64,000 nucleotides of DNA from Adiantum capillus-veneris (Eukaryota > Streptophyta > Polypodiopsida > Polypodiales > Pteridaceae), in assembly GCA_014529385.2 (NCBI GenBank), contig CM043958.1, positions 145,560,234 through 145,624,233 of the forward strand, in the 5' to 3' direction. The notes under the pieces are model-generated. The model saw only the letters and a program-made list of their open reading frames with translations, ran no database searches and was not told the DNA's origin. The translations under genes and the position numbers were made by a program. Below are positions 1 through 11,879 of the stretch, piece after piece. Each line of letters starts with the position of its first letter. Position 1 is the stretch's first letter.

Positions 1-1096
1 GCGATCTCTACGCGAGCAGCTATTCGTGCCTATGGCTAGGAGCTATAAAAGCATCACATGCCCTCACTCACAGGGGAGGACCAATCTTTGCAAGGAGGAG
101 ATGCTGCAGCAGATTTCAGCCGTAAAGAAGACGTTGCAGGTGATGCCCATGGCTGCCCCAAGTGTACCAGATGTCGCCAAGACCCAGTGCGCGAGTTTCC
201 TCGCGAAGAAGTGCCTACGAAGCGTGTTTCCATCGCGACAAGCTCTGTTTTCAGCCGCTGATTTACGAGAAGGAACCCGAGAACACACCTCTTTTGTGTG
301 TAGGATTGGAAGAGAGGATTTTCTATGGAGAGATCTCTTCTGAGGAATTGCTTTTCGAGAATCGAGTTGCGTTTCGAGCGTCGAGACTTTGAAGGTAACG
401 ATTTTCATGTTCTGATCTTTGAGTATTTGATTGCAGGTGTACTTCCTCTTCGTGAGGGAGTAGGAGCAGAGGAAGGCACGAGCCTCTGTAGGAGAAAAGC
501 GCTCTGAGGAACTAGAGCCTGATCAGTCCAAGGGTTTCGTACCCGAGTTTGGGAAGTAGATCCACGGATCGGAGGGAGGTAGTCTCTCAAGTTGTGATCC
601 GGAAGTTGGGATTTCCAAGTAAGGACTTCGTGTCCGGGAAAGGAGAGTTGTTCTGCGGGAAGAGGACTCTTGAAAGAGAGTTGGAAAAGAGTTGCAGGGA
701 TGCCATGCCTTGAGTCTAGAAGGTGAGATCCAGAGGCGAGAACCTTGATTCTCGAGGAATTGGAATAAGGAACGGAAGTTTCTTGGAATAGGGTTTTGCC
801 CTAGGAATCGGAAGCTGAGGCTTCCGGGAACCATCAAGTCTTATTCTAGAACGAACGTGGTAATACGTTCGGTTCAAGTGCTTGTATAGACTTCTCCTTG
901 GTAATAAAGATACTATTAGGGGGGGGGGGGGGGGAGAGCCCATCTTCTAGTCCCCAGTACTGTGTCGATCTTCACTCTCTATCTCTCTCTCTCTCTCTCT
1001 ATTTATTTCTCTCTATATCCTCTGGCTTCAGTAATAAGTGATAAATCCTATTTATCTGAATGTATTTTATATTGTTATGCGCTCCCGTTTGTGACA
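1..1096 (+). repeat. 5' LTR (partial)
   Basis: Position 1 corresponds to position 4705 in the 3' LTR, so about 100 bp of this LTR is missing to the left. It has a TATA box (TATAAAA at 44-50), a likely poly(A) signal (AATAAA at 903-908), a run of about 16 G near 919-934 absent from the other LTR, and ends in TGTGACA just before the primer-binding site. Confidence 0.85.
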
Positions 1097-1097
1097 G

Positions 1098-1112
1098 TGG
1101 TATCAGAGCATG
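1098..1112 (+). other. Primer-binding site, initiator tRNA-Met
   Basis: TGGTATCAGAGCATG lies one base after the LTR end. TGGTATCAGAGC is the standard plant LTR-retrotransposon site complementary to the 3' end of initiator tRNA-Met. It fixes the LTR end and the plus orientation of the element. Confidence 0.9.
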
Positions 1113-1468
1113 GTCTCCTCTCTTTCTCTGTAAAGGAGGACGACTCTTGGAAGATACGGGAAGAAGCCATGACAAGCCAAGAGAGAAGTAAGGAGGTGGA
1201 ACCCTAAGTCCTGCAAGGAAAAGCTCGCAGAGTTGGAATTTTTTTTTTCTTTTTTTCTCTCTGCAAGAAGTCGACACAAGGCTTGGGATTCTCTGAGAAG
1301 GCGACAAGAGCATGATGCTCAAGAACCTAGAGAATCCAAGGAGCGGAATGCTCGAGATTCTTCCGAATCCAGAAAATATCCATGGACGTCAATCTAGAAC
1401 TATAGCCATGAAATCCCGTCATTTCGGGAAGGATATGAAGAAGGTCTCTAGACCTAGGAACACTTGTA

Positions 1469-1716
1469 GTCAAGTTTGATACTTTTGACGGAAGGGAAGA
1501 TGCCCCGAAAGCTACTGCATTGATTCGACAAGTTTGAAGTTGCCTTTGCAAACGGCAATTTCTGAAAAAGCGTCGAAGATGAGACATGTGATTAAACACC
1601 TCAAGGGGATTGCAAGTACTTGGTGGTACACCAAAGCTCTGCAAGGAACTTACAACAAGACTTGGATTCAATTCAAGGCTGAATTTTTTGACAATTTTTT
1701 TTCCTCTATGCTTTGA
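1469..1716 (+). pseudogene. Retrotransposon gag remnant
   Basis: The first part reads VKFDTFDGREDAPKA in one frame, the usual start of a plant gypsy gag capsid region. After a stop and a frameshift near 1540, a second frame carries a block with HLKGIASTWW and then W-x-x-F-x-x-x-F-F. This is the A-x-x-W-W...W-x-x-F pattern of the retrotransposon gag family (PF03732). The product would be the structural protein of the virus-like particle. Only about 80 residues are recognisable and the region cannot give a functional product. The same KF-x-F-x-G-x-x-D-A-x-K-A start occurs in the minus-strand gag at 7.3 kb, so the two elements belong to related lineages. Confidence 0.75.
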
Positions 1717-1719
1717 AGA

Positions 1720-4007
1720 AGGCATCCAAGAAGATTGGGATCGGTTTGCCCAATAGGAACACGAGTGAGTCAAAGCAAGTAGTGGTTCACTCTTGCCAAG
1801 GTAGCTCCATTCTTGATCCTCTCTGAGGAAGGAAAGATGAACAAATGTAACGAAGGACTTTTGCCCGAATTCGTAAACCCATCTGCAAGATACTTTGCAG
1901 GAGATGGTGGAGTCAACAATACAAAGCTGAAAGTGTACACCTTAGTGTACATAGAATCCAATCCCCGTGGTGGGACGGGAAACATTGAACACAGAAAGTT
2001 TGGAGTAAGGGAATTAAATCTAACTCCTGAGTTTTTGAATAGAAGACCCTTAAACTTTAAGTGAGAGGGCAGGTTTTTAATCAAAGTTACATCTTTGAGG
2101 AAATCATAAAGTGCATTATGCTTGCTTGCTCTTTTGCACGAGGTATGGTTGTGTCTAACCGGGACAATCACTCTCGAGTGTTTATGAGAGTAAGGTTGAG
2201 TTAGAACATTGTTTATACGATGAACTGCTTTGCTTAACCATCCAGAAGGTCCATGATTGATCTGGTATCCGGTAGTTCTCCAACAAATTACCTGCTATTG
2301 CGGGTAGGAAATTATGAAGGAACCATTCTGAGTTTTCAAGCAAAGAAAAGCTTTCATGAAGCTTGAGTACTCTTTAAGCCCGCACCCCCTACCCGGTAAG
2401 GGAAGATATGGTAGTGCTTTTTGCACAAGTGAATGAACACTCTCTTTACGAGGGAAGGAACAAGTGACGACTACAGCTTGTGCTTGAGGAATCCAAGGAT
2501 TAAAATCCTAGATTATTTGATGAGCGGGTTTTGCTCTAAGATCGAGCCAAGTGATCGTCAAGTTGAGCGTCTTCGCTCTAAGGATCTTGCGAAGGGAAGG
2601 TAATTTCCCAGGTTCACCAAAACTCTAACACAGCTTAAGAATTATGTACACCTTTGGGTACATGGATAACACACAAAGATACAGACCTATGCCAAGGTGG
2701 GTCATCTATCAATTGAATTTTTTTTCTGCTAAACGGAATGAGATGAACCAACTTTCTTTTCAGGAACTCGACGGGAGTTTGGTATACTCTCTTGAGCGCC
2801 TTTTTATGCGCAAGGATGTTCTGACACGAGAATCTCTATTTGAGATGTGTTCGGTAGAAGGATTCTCTACGGAGAAGTGCTTTTACCATTATAGTAGCAA
2901 CTTTTGGTTGCGGTATATGTTTCTCCATGAGAAGGTCAAGTAGCATTTACACGCTGCTGGAATAAATTCGAACTATTATGTTCGTAAGAATATAGTTCGC
3001 CAACCGTTTCAAAATGGTAACAATTACATATTGGAGAACATCCTTGAGATTCAAAGAGGGTTCGCTCTATTGTGAACTGGGTTTGAACGACGTTCAGAAA
3101 ATGCTATGGCTAGAATCCTATCTGCCTGACATTTTGCAAGTTGTCATTGATGCTTGCAAGGTGAATCATTTTTTATGATTTTGCAAGAAAGAGACGCTTA
3201 TGGGCGTCGGGAAAACACTGCTAGTGGTAATAACTCACAGGAGAATAAGATTGGAAGGAAGTGCCGCCGTGCACAAGGAATTTTCGGATTGGAACCGTCC
3301 GCCTACGTTGAGCGACGGCCCGGAACAAGAACCTTCTTTAAGGTGATCACAGACTTTGTTTGTGAAGGAAGATATCGAGATTAATACTCATGATTTGGGC
3401 ATTCCCAATGTGGGAGGACACAAGATGTTTAATACCCTCTCGACTAACAGCGCAAGATTATGCGCAAGGATAGATACCTACATTGATTTCTAGGAGGATT
3501 ATTCTTCTCGGGATTGAGAAGATGGAATTGAGTTAACAGATTCTCGGATGAGGAAACTTCCGATGTGTTGGAAAGACGCGAATGACGAGTTCTTACATGG
3601 CTCGTAAGTTTGATAATTGGTGAAGGATATCCTCGAGGTACTAGAGGAAGGACATGAACCGGTAAGGTAAGTATTGAATTTTTGAATTTTTGTTTAATTT
3701 AATTTTAAAGTTCTCTTTTGAGAAAGAACTAGCTCAACTCACCATTGAGCAAGATTTGGAATCTTTCCGGTTTCTCCCCGGCAGTTCAGTTGGACCTCTA
3801 CAGTTGAGGACAACTGTTTATAAGTGAGAGGGATGTTGCTAAATTGGCTTTATCTTATAGAAAAATAATTCTAAATGGATTATTGGATTTATAAGTGAGA
3901 GGGTTTTCTCGCTTGGAACACCAAGGAAAAATAATTCTAAATGAATTATTGGAATTTTAAGTGAGAGGGCTTTTCTCACTGGAGACATCCGAGTACAGAG
4001 TATTTCT
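1720..4007 (+). other. Retrotransposon interior without recognisable genes
   Basis: No reverse transcriptase, RNase H or integrase motif could be read in any frame; the open stretches (for example 2644-2943 and 3154-3384) match nothing I know. The sequence keeps short-phrase redundancy such as AAGTGAGAGGG, which recurs near 2059, 3822, 3894 and 3960, suggesting internal duplication. This is the body of a non-autonomous or decayed LTR element. Confidence 0.6.
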
Positions 4008-4273
4008 AGTGCGTCATTCAAAGTAATGACGGGAGCACTGAGAACGGGAATATCTGTAAGGCCACCAGGAACGAGTACTTTTGATGCGTCACATTGGATG
4101 GGTGACAGGGAGCATCGGAAAGAAGTATCCACCCATCCGGGAACGGACATCTCTGATGCGTCATAGGATGGGTGACATAGAGCATCGTGAAGGAGATTGT
4201 ACCGTAAGTTTGGTAGGAAAGGACTAGGTGATGGGTATTCTTGATGCGTCACAAGGTGGGTGACGGGTGCATC
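4008..4273 (+). repeat. Four tandem hairpin-forming repeats in LTR element interior
   Basis: Four copies (about 4008-4039, 4083-4116, 4155-4186, 4243-4273), spaced 72-88 bp apart, have the form GATGC-GTCAC-loop-GTGAC-spacer-GCATC. In copy 1 both stem arms change together (GTGC/GCAC and GTCATT/AATGAC), so pairing is kept while sequence varies. Copy 3 has one G-T wobble. They lie a few hundred bases before the 3' LTR, where packaging or RNA-export signals could sit; that role is inference. Confidence 0.7.
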
Positions 4274-4594
4274 GGAAATGGAATATCCATAGTCGGGAGG
4301 AAATTCCGAACTGTGTTAGAATTGTGCACAAGGAAAAAGTAAGCACTTGAATGAAGATGGGTTCAAAGGAAACTTTGAGGAAAAACAGATGCTTTCTGAG
4401 AAAGCGGGATTGCTTTTCGGAAAAGCAGATGCTTTCCCACGAGGAAGTCTATGTTTGCATTGCAACTGTGCATGTGACTGCATCCAGGGACGCCTGGGAA
4501 GTGCTGTGAAAGCATTGTTTTTAACTTATAAGGTTTTATTGAGTTTTTGGACAGGTTCAAACTATTTTTAAAATACGCCGGCCGCCCATTTAAT

Positions 4595-4604
4595 AAGTGG
4601 GGAG
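4595..4604 (+). other. Probable polypurine tract
   Basis: AAGTGGGGAG lies just before the region where the 3' LTR should begin, as expected for the plus-strand primer of reverse transcription. The exact LTR start cannot be set because the matching end of the 5' LTR is outside the window. Confidence 0.5.
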
Positions 4605-5659
4605 TCATCTGATAAATAAGGCAACAGATCAGCCAGCCTTTTCTCTCTCTCTTTTTCTGGCAGAACGGAAATTTTTTTTTTGAAAAAAAAAAGAAAAACG
4701 GCCGCGATCTCTACGCGAGCAGCTATTCGTGCCCGTGGCTAGGAGCTATAAAAGCATCACATGCCCTCACTCAGAGTGTCGCCAAGACCCAGTGCACGAG
4801 TTCCCTCGCGAGGAAGTGCCTACGAAGCGTGTTTCCATCGCGACAAGTTCTGTTTTCAGCCCATAAACGTCGTGGACGGGGCTGATTTACGAGAAGGAAC
4901 CCGAGAACACACCTCTTTTGTGTGTAGGATTGGAAGAGAGGATTTTCTATGGAGAGATCTCTTCCGAGGAATTGCTTTTCGAGAATCGAGTTGCGTTTCG
5001 AGCGTCGAGACTTTGAAGGTAACGATTTTCATGTTCTGATCTTTGAGTATTTGATTGCAGGTGTACTTCCTCTTCGTGAGGGAGTAGGAGCAGAGGAAGG
5101 CATCAGTCCAAGGGTTTCGTACCCGAGTTTGGGAAGTAGATCCACGGATCCGAGGAGGTAGTCTCTCAAGTTGTGATCCGGAAGTTGGGATTCCCAAGTA
5201 AGGACTTCGTGTCCGGGAAAGCAGTTGTTCTGCGAGAAGAGGACTCTGGAAAGAGAGTTGGAAAAGAGTTGCAGGGATGCCATGCCCTGAGTCTGGAAGG
5301 TGAGATCCAGAGGCGAGAACCTTGATTCTCGAGGAATTGGAATAAGGAACGGAAGTTTCTTGGAATAGGGTTTTGCCCCAGGAATCGGAAGCTGAGGCTT
5401 CCGAGAACCATCAAGTCTTATTCTAGAACGAACGTGGTAATATGTTCGGTTCAAGTGCTTGTATAGACTTCTCCTCAGTAATAAAGATACTATTAGGGGG
5501 GAGGGCCAGCCCATCTTCTGGTCCCCAGTACTGTGTCGATCTTCACTCTCTATCTCTCTCTCTATTTATTTCTCTCTATATCCTCTGGCTTCATTAATTA
5601 GTGGTAAATCCTATTTATCCGAATGTATTTTAAATTGTTATGCGCTCCCGTTTGTGACA
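4605..5659 (+). repeat. 3' LTR
   Basis: Direct repeat of 1-1096 with the same TATA box (TATAAAAG at 4747-4754), poly(A) signal (AATAAA at 5480-5485) and TGTGACA end. It lacks the two extra blocks found in the 5' copy. The left edge is uncertain by about 10 bp. Confidence 0.8.
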
Positions 5660-5829
5660 ATTCACACGTAGGCAATACATGTGTCGACGAGGTGTTGAAT
5701 ACACCAGGGTTGACAATGAGCATGTATGTGTGGTGCATGTGTCGACAGGTGTTCAATACACCAGTGTTGACTGTGAGCATGTACGACATAGATGCAAACG
5801 AGGACGTTTGAGATTTCAAGAGGGGGGTA
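5660..5829 (+). mobile_element. 3' end of an older LTR retrotransposon interior
   Basis: Right after the 3' LTR comes a two-copy repeat of about 58 bp (5677-5726 and 5735-5783, both with ATGTGTCGAC and AATACACCAG), then a sequence that looks like the tail of a gypsy polyprotein and a purine tract (AAGAGGGGGG, ending 5827). TGTCACTAGC from 5830 would then start an LTR. The reading is that the first element inserted near the 3' end of this older one. No coding motif confirms it. Confidence 0.4.
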
Positions 5830-7270
5830 TGTCACTAGCGTGTGACTACTATCTATCCTTTTTGTTGATTTCTTTCTTATTATTTATTCATTTTCAACTT
5901 TTGGAAACACCCATCGGGAAATCTAACTGCCCTGCATTGCATAGCTAGTGTGGAACTGTTCAGAGGGAGTCCAAGCCCGAGGGCAAGGAAGCACTAAGGT
6001 TGGACAATGACTATGGTTAGCCAAAGTGGGGTCATTGACTAGCCAAAGTGGAATCCTTCGCTACAGAAGCTACATTTCAGTTCTGGGTGTGGCTGCAGTG
6101 TACAAAGAGGGTCAGATGACCTAGAAAGATACAATGGCAGCATCTCCCAAAATTTAGGGAACTGCTATTTTGGGACCTGAAAATGTGTTCGCGTCATTAC
6201 CTCCGGAATGACAAGGGGAACATTTTATTACTCTGCCGTGAAGTCAACTGAGCAACCGGTTAGGATATTTTTAAGCGGCGAACCCGAAACGGGAAAATGC
6301 TTGTAAATGCGCCAAGTGGCACATTTCTGTGCACTTGCCTCTTCAAGAAGAAAGGGCGCTGAATTTTAAGCTGGGAGAGGCCTTCACTTGCATTCTGTCT
6401 CACAGGTTGAGAGCTATGGAGTGCTTCCTTTCCCTCTTATGTACAGTGCGGTGCCAGGACTGATGCCCTGCACGCTACGCACTGTCCTCTCTCCCCTATG
6501 GCAGTATGTTATGCCCCTCTAGTGGGCTTTTCATTTGACCAATGTACAGTTGTGTGGGTTCATGCGCAATTGCCGAGGCAAGAGCCTCTTGCACAGGTAC
6601 TGGATTAGCTAGCAGCTAATCCCCCGCAGGTACTGGTGATTTGGAGAGGTTTCACGTGCGAATCTCGTCGGATTCAAAGGGCAAGTAGCCCTACAGGTGC
6701 GGGAGCTCGAGGACTTGCTACGGATGCGACTGGCACGCAAAACGGAGCCCGAAACAGTGAATTACAGCCTGCTGTGTATTTTTGCAGGTTTATGGTTTTG
6801 GCCCTAAACGGACCCTAATACCCCCGGGAGGGTCGGGGACGCGAGGGGACCGCTGTACAGGTGATCTGGCGCATTTTCGGGGCAGAAACCAGAGAATTCA
6901 GTTGCTGCATACTCTCGCCAGGTTTTGCAAAGTGTCCGTATGCGTCGGGAAAGTCATCCAATGCGTGGGAATACTGACTGTGAAGGGTCCTAGTACAGTT
7001 ATGCTGCCGAAATAAGGCTAGAACAGTTGGAATTCAGCCAAGATTGTAGGGAACCACAGGTCTTATTCCCTCTATTAAAGAATAAAGAAATACCAAAAGA
7101 GGCGCCTAATTTAGGGGCCAGTCTGGTGCCGGTCTTCTCATACAGGTGCAGTCTAGTAGCCTGTATCCCTTTCCCCTTTGTTGTGTCTTGAAAGTACAGG
7201 TAAAGTGGGCGACAAATTAAATGGGTGAAAGCAAATAAGGTTTAAGTCTAAGGTCTACCGCCCTTTTTTG
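5830..7270. other. Stretch without recognisable genes, possible old LTR
   Basis: About 1.4 kb without convincing coding sequence. If the purine tract before 5828 is real, this is (or includes) an LTR starting TGTCAC. It is not similar to the LTR at 8199-9391. The only notable structure is a perfect 9-bp inverted repeat, GGATTAGCT-AGC-AGCTAATCC, at 6602-6622. Confidence 0.35.
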
Positions 7271-7284
7271 AAAGTACAGGCCGG

Positions 7285-7860
7285 TTACACTAAAGCCTTA
7301 GGAGCATCTTGAAACCCTGAAAAGTTTTCAAACTTTACTGCTTGCCCACCCTCTTTGAATTCCTTGGTCTTTTTGCCCTTGTCCTCGACATATTGGTTGG
7401 CTCTGTAAAAATGCTTCCTCTTTGAATAAAACATTTGGTCATTGGAGTCCGAACTCTCAGAAGAGGACGAATCCTCATCGAAACTGTCAAAAAAATGTAG
7501 GGATCTGCTTTTCTTGGCCTTCTTCTTGTTCTTTCCCAATTTGTGGTTCTTTCATCGTTTCTTGCCCTTTATGTCCTTTCACTCGAGACAGAAGAAGATG
7601 AGCTGTCCGAGCTGTCAGAAGAAGATGAGGACTAACTAGACAATCCTTTGAAGCGTACATGCTTCTTGTGTTTTCTTGCATTGGCAAAAGAAGATTGTCG
7701 GCCCAAATAACCAGGATAGTTAGTTCCCTTATTACATTTCTTCGGGTGCTTCTTCGCCCCCAAAAGTTGGCTGACTCGTCTTTTGACAACGTCCTCAAGT
7801 TCATCTTTAGTAAACATCCGTGGGACAGGAGGGTTCTTGAGGACTGACTTTATTGGGGAA
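7285..7860 (-). pseudogene. Minus-strand gypsy gag remnant
   Basis: Read on the minus strand from the primer site at 8.2 kb, the first good coding stretch contains PVPRMFTKDELEDVV and a lysine-rich segment (7632-7860). After frameshifts it continues into a serine/aspartate-rich linker and ends with AVKFENFSGFQDAPKA near 7300, the conserved start of plant gypsy gag capsid domains. The order (upstream basic/acidic region, then capsid start) matches the element at the left of the window. The frame breaks several times and the homology stops near 7285, so it cannot make a working Gag. Confidence 0.65.
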
Positions 7861-8183
7861 TCGATGGCTTTCTGCCAATGGAAATGGACTTTTCATCGAT
7901 CGGGTCCCGGGTCAAAAATTTGGCATATTGGGGATTCTTTGCAAATTTGAGCATTTGCTTTGCACAATCATCAGCCTGCTGCTGATGTTGCATCTCCATC
8001 AATTGATACTCCGTAGGCCGTGGGGGCCCGTACTCTTGTTCTGATTGTCCCTTTTAATTTTTCGTACTTTCACCCGATTGGGAGTTGTCGGGTGGGTTCG
8101 TTTGATTTTTGCGGGATTCGTCGTTTGAATCCATGTGTGCTACGGTAAGAGGATCGGATTTCCTGGTAGAAGAGAAATCGATT

Positions 8184-8197
8184 GTGCTATGATACCA
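8184..8197 (-). other. Primer-binding site, tRNA-Met type
   Basis: On the minus strand this reads TGGTATCATAGCAC, one base away from the LTR. It differs from the standard initiator-Met site in one of the first 12 bases (T for G), probably from decay. It sets the orientation: the LTR lies to the right and gag to the left. Confidence 0.7.
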
Positions 8198-8198
8198 C

Positions 8199-9391
8199 TG
8201 TTACAGACTTGGGCACCCCAAGTCGGGAATCTGACACGACACACGAGAGAATCACTTAAAATACTTCAGAACTTTAAAATATGAGTCGACATGGCCCGGT
8301 GTAGTTCGGTGCCCAGAGGTATTGGCCCCAAAATATGGCGCCCCCTTTCAGTATTTATTTTTATATTAATAAATGAGCAAAGTTACAACTCTTGCGGGCC
8401 CTCTGCTGTCAGACTTTGCGTCGAAATGCTCTGGAGAGTAAGGGGCCTTGGGTTCTATCTAAAGGCCCTTGGCCTCAAAAGCAATTACATTAAAAGCTTC
8501 AAGCCCAAAAGCTGCCAGTGAAAAACGCGGGGTTCCGTACGGGCAGCCACGTCAGCATGTCAGCGCAAATTGCAGCGTCCGTACAGCCACGCCAGCCCTT
8601 TTATTATGCCTAGTATCCCTTGGGGCCTTGTCTAGGTGCCCATAAGTTGGAACAACTTATAGCATGCCACACAATCATCTTGTGACATGATGCATAATTT
8701 GTTATTTGGTTTTCAAGCCATAAACTGGATAATATGGTCTACCCATGCAGGTACTTGCAAAACAGAGATCAAAACTCGTCGCCATTCGTTTGCCAAAGAG
8801 TTGGGTTTTCAATGAAGCACATTGAATTATACATGCTCGCAACACGATACTTGATCTGGAACTTTGTAAACTCAATAGAGAACATTAAATGTTTTTCTCA
8901 TCGGCCTTGATTCGTCCAAACATCAACCATTGTGGTGCTTTTTCTCATCATCAATCCTTGGTTTGAGTGTACACAGAGGATATCTTTTGTGAGAAAGAAA
9001 CCTTATGCTCATTGATTTTTTTTTAGTGAAGCTAGCTTAGATTGATGTGCCCTTTTCATTGGCAGGCCTTGTGATTTATCACTTGTTTATATTACCAATC
9101 AGAGAGTACAATTGCTAGAGCGTCGTTATGCAACTACGCAACCAGGCATTGATCTGCAAGAGACACCCTTAATGCTCTTAGCTGGCGCTAGGCCCAAAAG
9201 CAACTGAGGCTAAGATTGGTGCCCAAAAGCTCTTTCGCTGCCACGTGGCACTTACATGATTTGTGCCGTAATTTACGGGCTGCCTTGTCAGCACCACACG
9301 GGCCATTACCACGCCATCTCCTGAGTCTTAACGATCTCTTTCTCTTTCTTCATTCGGCGGGATTAGATGCCACATCATCACTTTTGTGACA
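8199..9391 (-). repeat. 5' LTR of a minus-strand gypsy-like element
   Basis: The block is bounded by TGTTACAG at the left and TTGTGACA at the right, so on the minus strand it begins TGTCACAA and ends TGTAACA, with TG...CA ends and a primer site directly next to it. Length 1193 bp. No second copy exists in the window, so the partner LTR was lost or lies outside. Confidence rests on the termini and the adjacent primer site. Confidence 0.65.
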
Positions 9392-11879
9392 GGTCTTAAT
9401 CACTTGTTACAGTATAATTTTGGAAATTAAGCACTTTTAGACAGAAGAAAATGAAAGATCGACACTTGAGACAGTGTCAAGGGCCATTTTGTCCCCCCTT
9501 GAAATGAAATGCTCATTGCTTACAAAGTGTGACTATAAAACATGAGAAACAGAAACTTTAGAGCTCGTTGTGCACAGCTACAGAATGTGAAGACTAATAA
9601 ACTTCATGATTTGAGTCGTGGGAAGCTCCAGCTTGTTGCAATCTAGCCTCACTCTCAAAGGCATGCGATTATATGAACTACGTAGCCCTGTGGAGGGGGA
9701 GAGAGGTGGGAGCTGGAAGGTAAGCACATAATTGATGAAGATTGAGCTGTGAAAAAGAGATTTCCAAATCCGTCTTCTTTATTGTGCTGCTATAGAGTTG
9801 CGGATACATAAGTCATAAGAATAAATAGGAGAAGGAGCTCTTAGAGTGGTGGAAATTAATAGACTAGGATTGGGGTACCTATTCAATGCCTTCGGATGTG
9901 GATCCTATCGGAAGACTTTTAAGGGCGATTACTCTCCTGCTGTAATCTGCAATAATACAAGAATTGGGGGCTGATTCAATGCCTCTGGATGTGGATCTGA
10001 TGCCTCCAAGTGCTGAGAATGATAGAGATACTGATGGCCTGCAAAAATGTAAGCCAATGGCTGCTCTATGATGGCCGAAGGGAGAGGATGAGTATATCTA
10101 CTTTTTGGTGGCAAAAATGCAAGCCTAGAGATGGAATCTAGGTTGATTTTGATATGGAGCCAAAAGGAAGTCTTAGATATGCACTTCATACATCAATAAT
10201 ACTTAATTGTTAAATGAACCTGGGGAATTGCTCTTTACGAACCACATTAAACATTGATCAACTATCCTCAATTTTAAGATATCATTATCATCCTTATTGT
10301 GACCGTTTCTCGTCTTTAAGCTGTGACCTTTAAGGCATTCAAGGCCAGCAGTTGAAGTAAAGTGGGGTATTTTATTACAGGCAGGAGTTGATGCCCTTCG
10401 CGAAGACTCTTTTGGTAGACTTGCAATGACCAGGTACTGACATGTTTGGAAATGTTTGGGAGAGGAAATATTTATGATTGTGACAGATTTATTACAGATC
10501 TGGACTGATAATACATCGCAATTATTGAAGGCAGGGGTTGCTGCAGAGAAATAATATGGTGTACACTGCTTGCTTAACAAGACAGTTGCCTCTTGTCATC
10601 ACAATGGGCGGAGGATATTCAAGGCCCTCCGAAGGTGAACCTTGTGCAATTCTAATCCCTGTTCGGCACATATATTTTTTAATTCCTTTTTGTGGACAAT
10701 TTTGCAGCATCTGTGCTAGCACATGCGGATGTGTACAGAGCGGCAGCATTGCGTTATGGGGCTATGAACAGAACTTCTCCCATATCTTAGGTAGCAGGTA
10801 CATTCTTGCTCCCTTTGAGAGGAGCAGCTTATCATTATTGTAATTGCTCCCTGTGAGGAAGCCACTTGCCATTAATATAATCATCAGAATTTTGTATAGT
10901 CCTTACACTGCCCCATCAAAAAACATTTCATTCATTGAAAGACTCCTAATACTTCATGCCTGCTTATGTTTCCCCCTTTTCTTTTGTTTTTTTGGGGTGG
11001 TGATTCTCAACTCCTAGTCATGGACATTTACATGGCTATTGCAATGTGACATGAAACGTTTCGTTTTAGAGCAAGAAAAAAGTGAAACGGGTTATGTAAT
11101 AATATGTATATACTTCTTTATATTTATATTTCTATATGCACATATACGTATATGTGTGTGTGAGCATAGTGCGTACATACACAATGCACTCACATCTATA
11201 TGCACATATCATGTGTGTGCATGCATGTATAACCAAGTATAGGTACACACATACATACAAAGCGAGAGATAAATGAGTGCCTTGTGTGTTGGAAGCTTGC
11301 CAAAAACAAGAAAGCAAATATCAAATTTTTTTCATGAGAAAAACTGCAAATCTATTCTTTTGTTTGTGTCTACACTCTCTACTTTTGTATCATTATGTTG
11401 CCAAGCAATGCCAAAACTAGAGTTGTCATTTTGGCCATGTTGTTGAAATATTTCAACAAAATGTGCCCTAGATGACAACTCTAGATCATAAATTTATGTT
11501 AGCCGTGTTCTTTGCAGCTTACCTTCCCCTTATGAAGGAATAAATAATTGGTTGTTTGTGGATTGCTAGTCTCAAAGTTTCTCACGATGCTCTATAGAGA
11601 TGATGTGAAACTTAAGGCTCACAATCACTACTTGCCCAAGTCTGAACAAAGCACTATTGCTTCGGCTAAACAAGTCTTATTTGAACAACAAAGCCCCTCC
11701 TTGAAGTGTAGGGGGCACTCTAATTTTGTTCTTGCAGCTTCTCAAGCATTGTTTGAAGTCGTGCTCCATAGAAGATGGTTGGTGATTCTCATCCTTTGGT
11801 TATCAGGGTTTTGTGTGAGCTTTATTCCAATTCATTTTGGATTTTTCCTTTGAATCTACCTTGTCGTGCTCTGGAAGTA
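9392..11879. other. No recognisable genes
   Basis: I found no supported gene here. Near 11110-11240 there is an imperfect AT/ATGT-rich microsatellite. Open frames such as 10203-10580 and 11548-11853 have no recognisable motif. Confidence 0.5.

Larger units (their letters stand above)
1..5659 (+). mobile_element. Gypsy-like LTR retrotransposon, left LTR cut by window edge
   Basis: Two long direct repeats (1-1096 and about 4605-5659) flank a 3.5-kb interior. The left repeat is followed at once by TGGTATCAGAGC, the primer site for initiator tRNA-Met. The interior has a gag remnant near 1470-1716 but no reverse transcriptase or integrase that I can recognise, so it behaves like a non-autonomous or heavily decayed gypsy element. 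The LTRs differ by several indels (an extra block near 80-175 and another near 478-520 in the left copy) and scattered substitutions, so the insertion is not recent. The 5' target-site duplication lies outside the window. Confidence 0.85.

Noticed and set aside
6636-7015. Plus-strand frames with RGFTCESRRIQRASSP-like text as a gene
   Set aside because: No motif, no splice support, and composition matches LTR-type non-coding sequence.
8291-8521. Small plus-strand frame starting MARCSSVPRG
   Set aside because: It lies inside the minus-strand LTR 8199-9391 and has no known domain.
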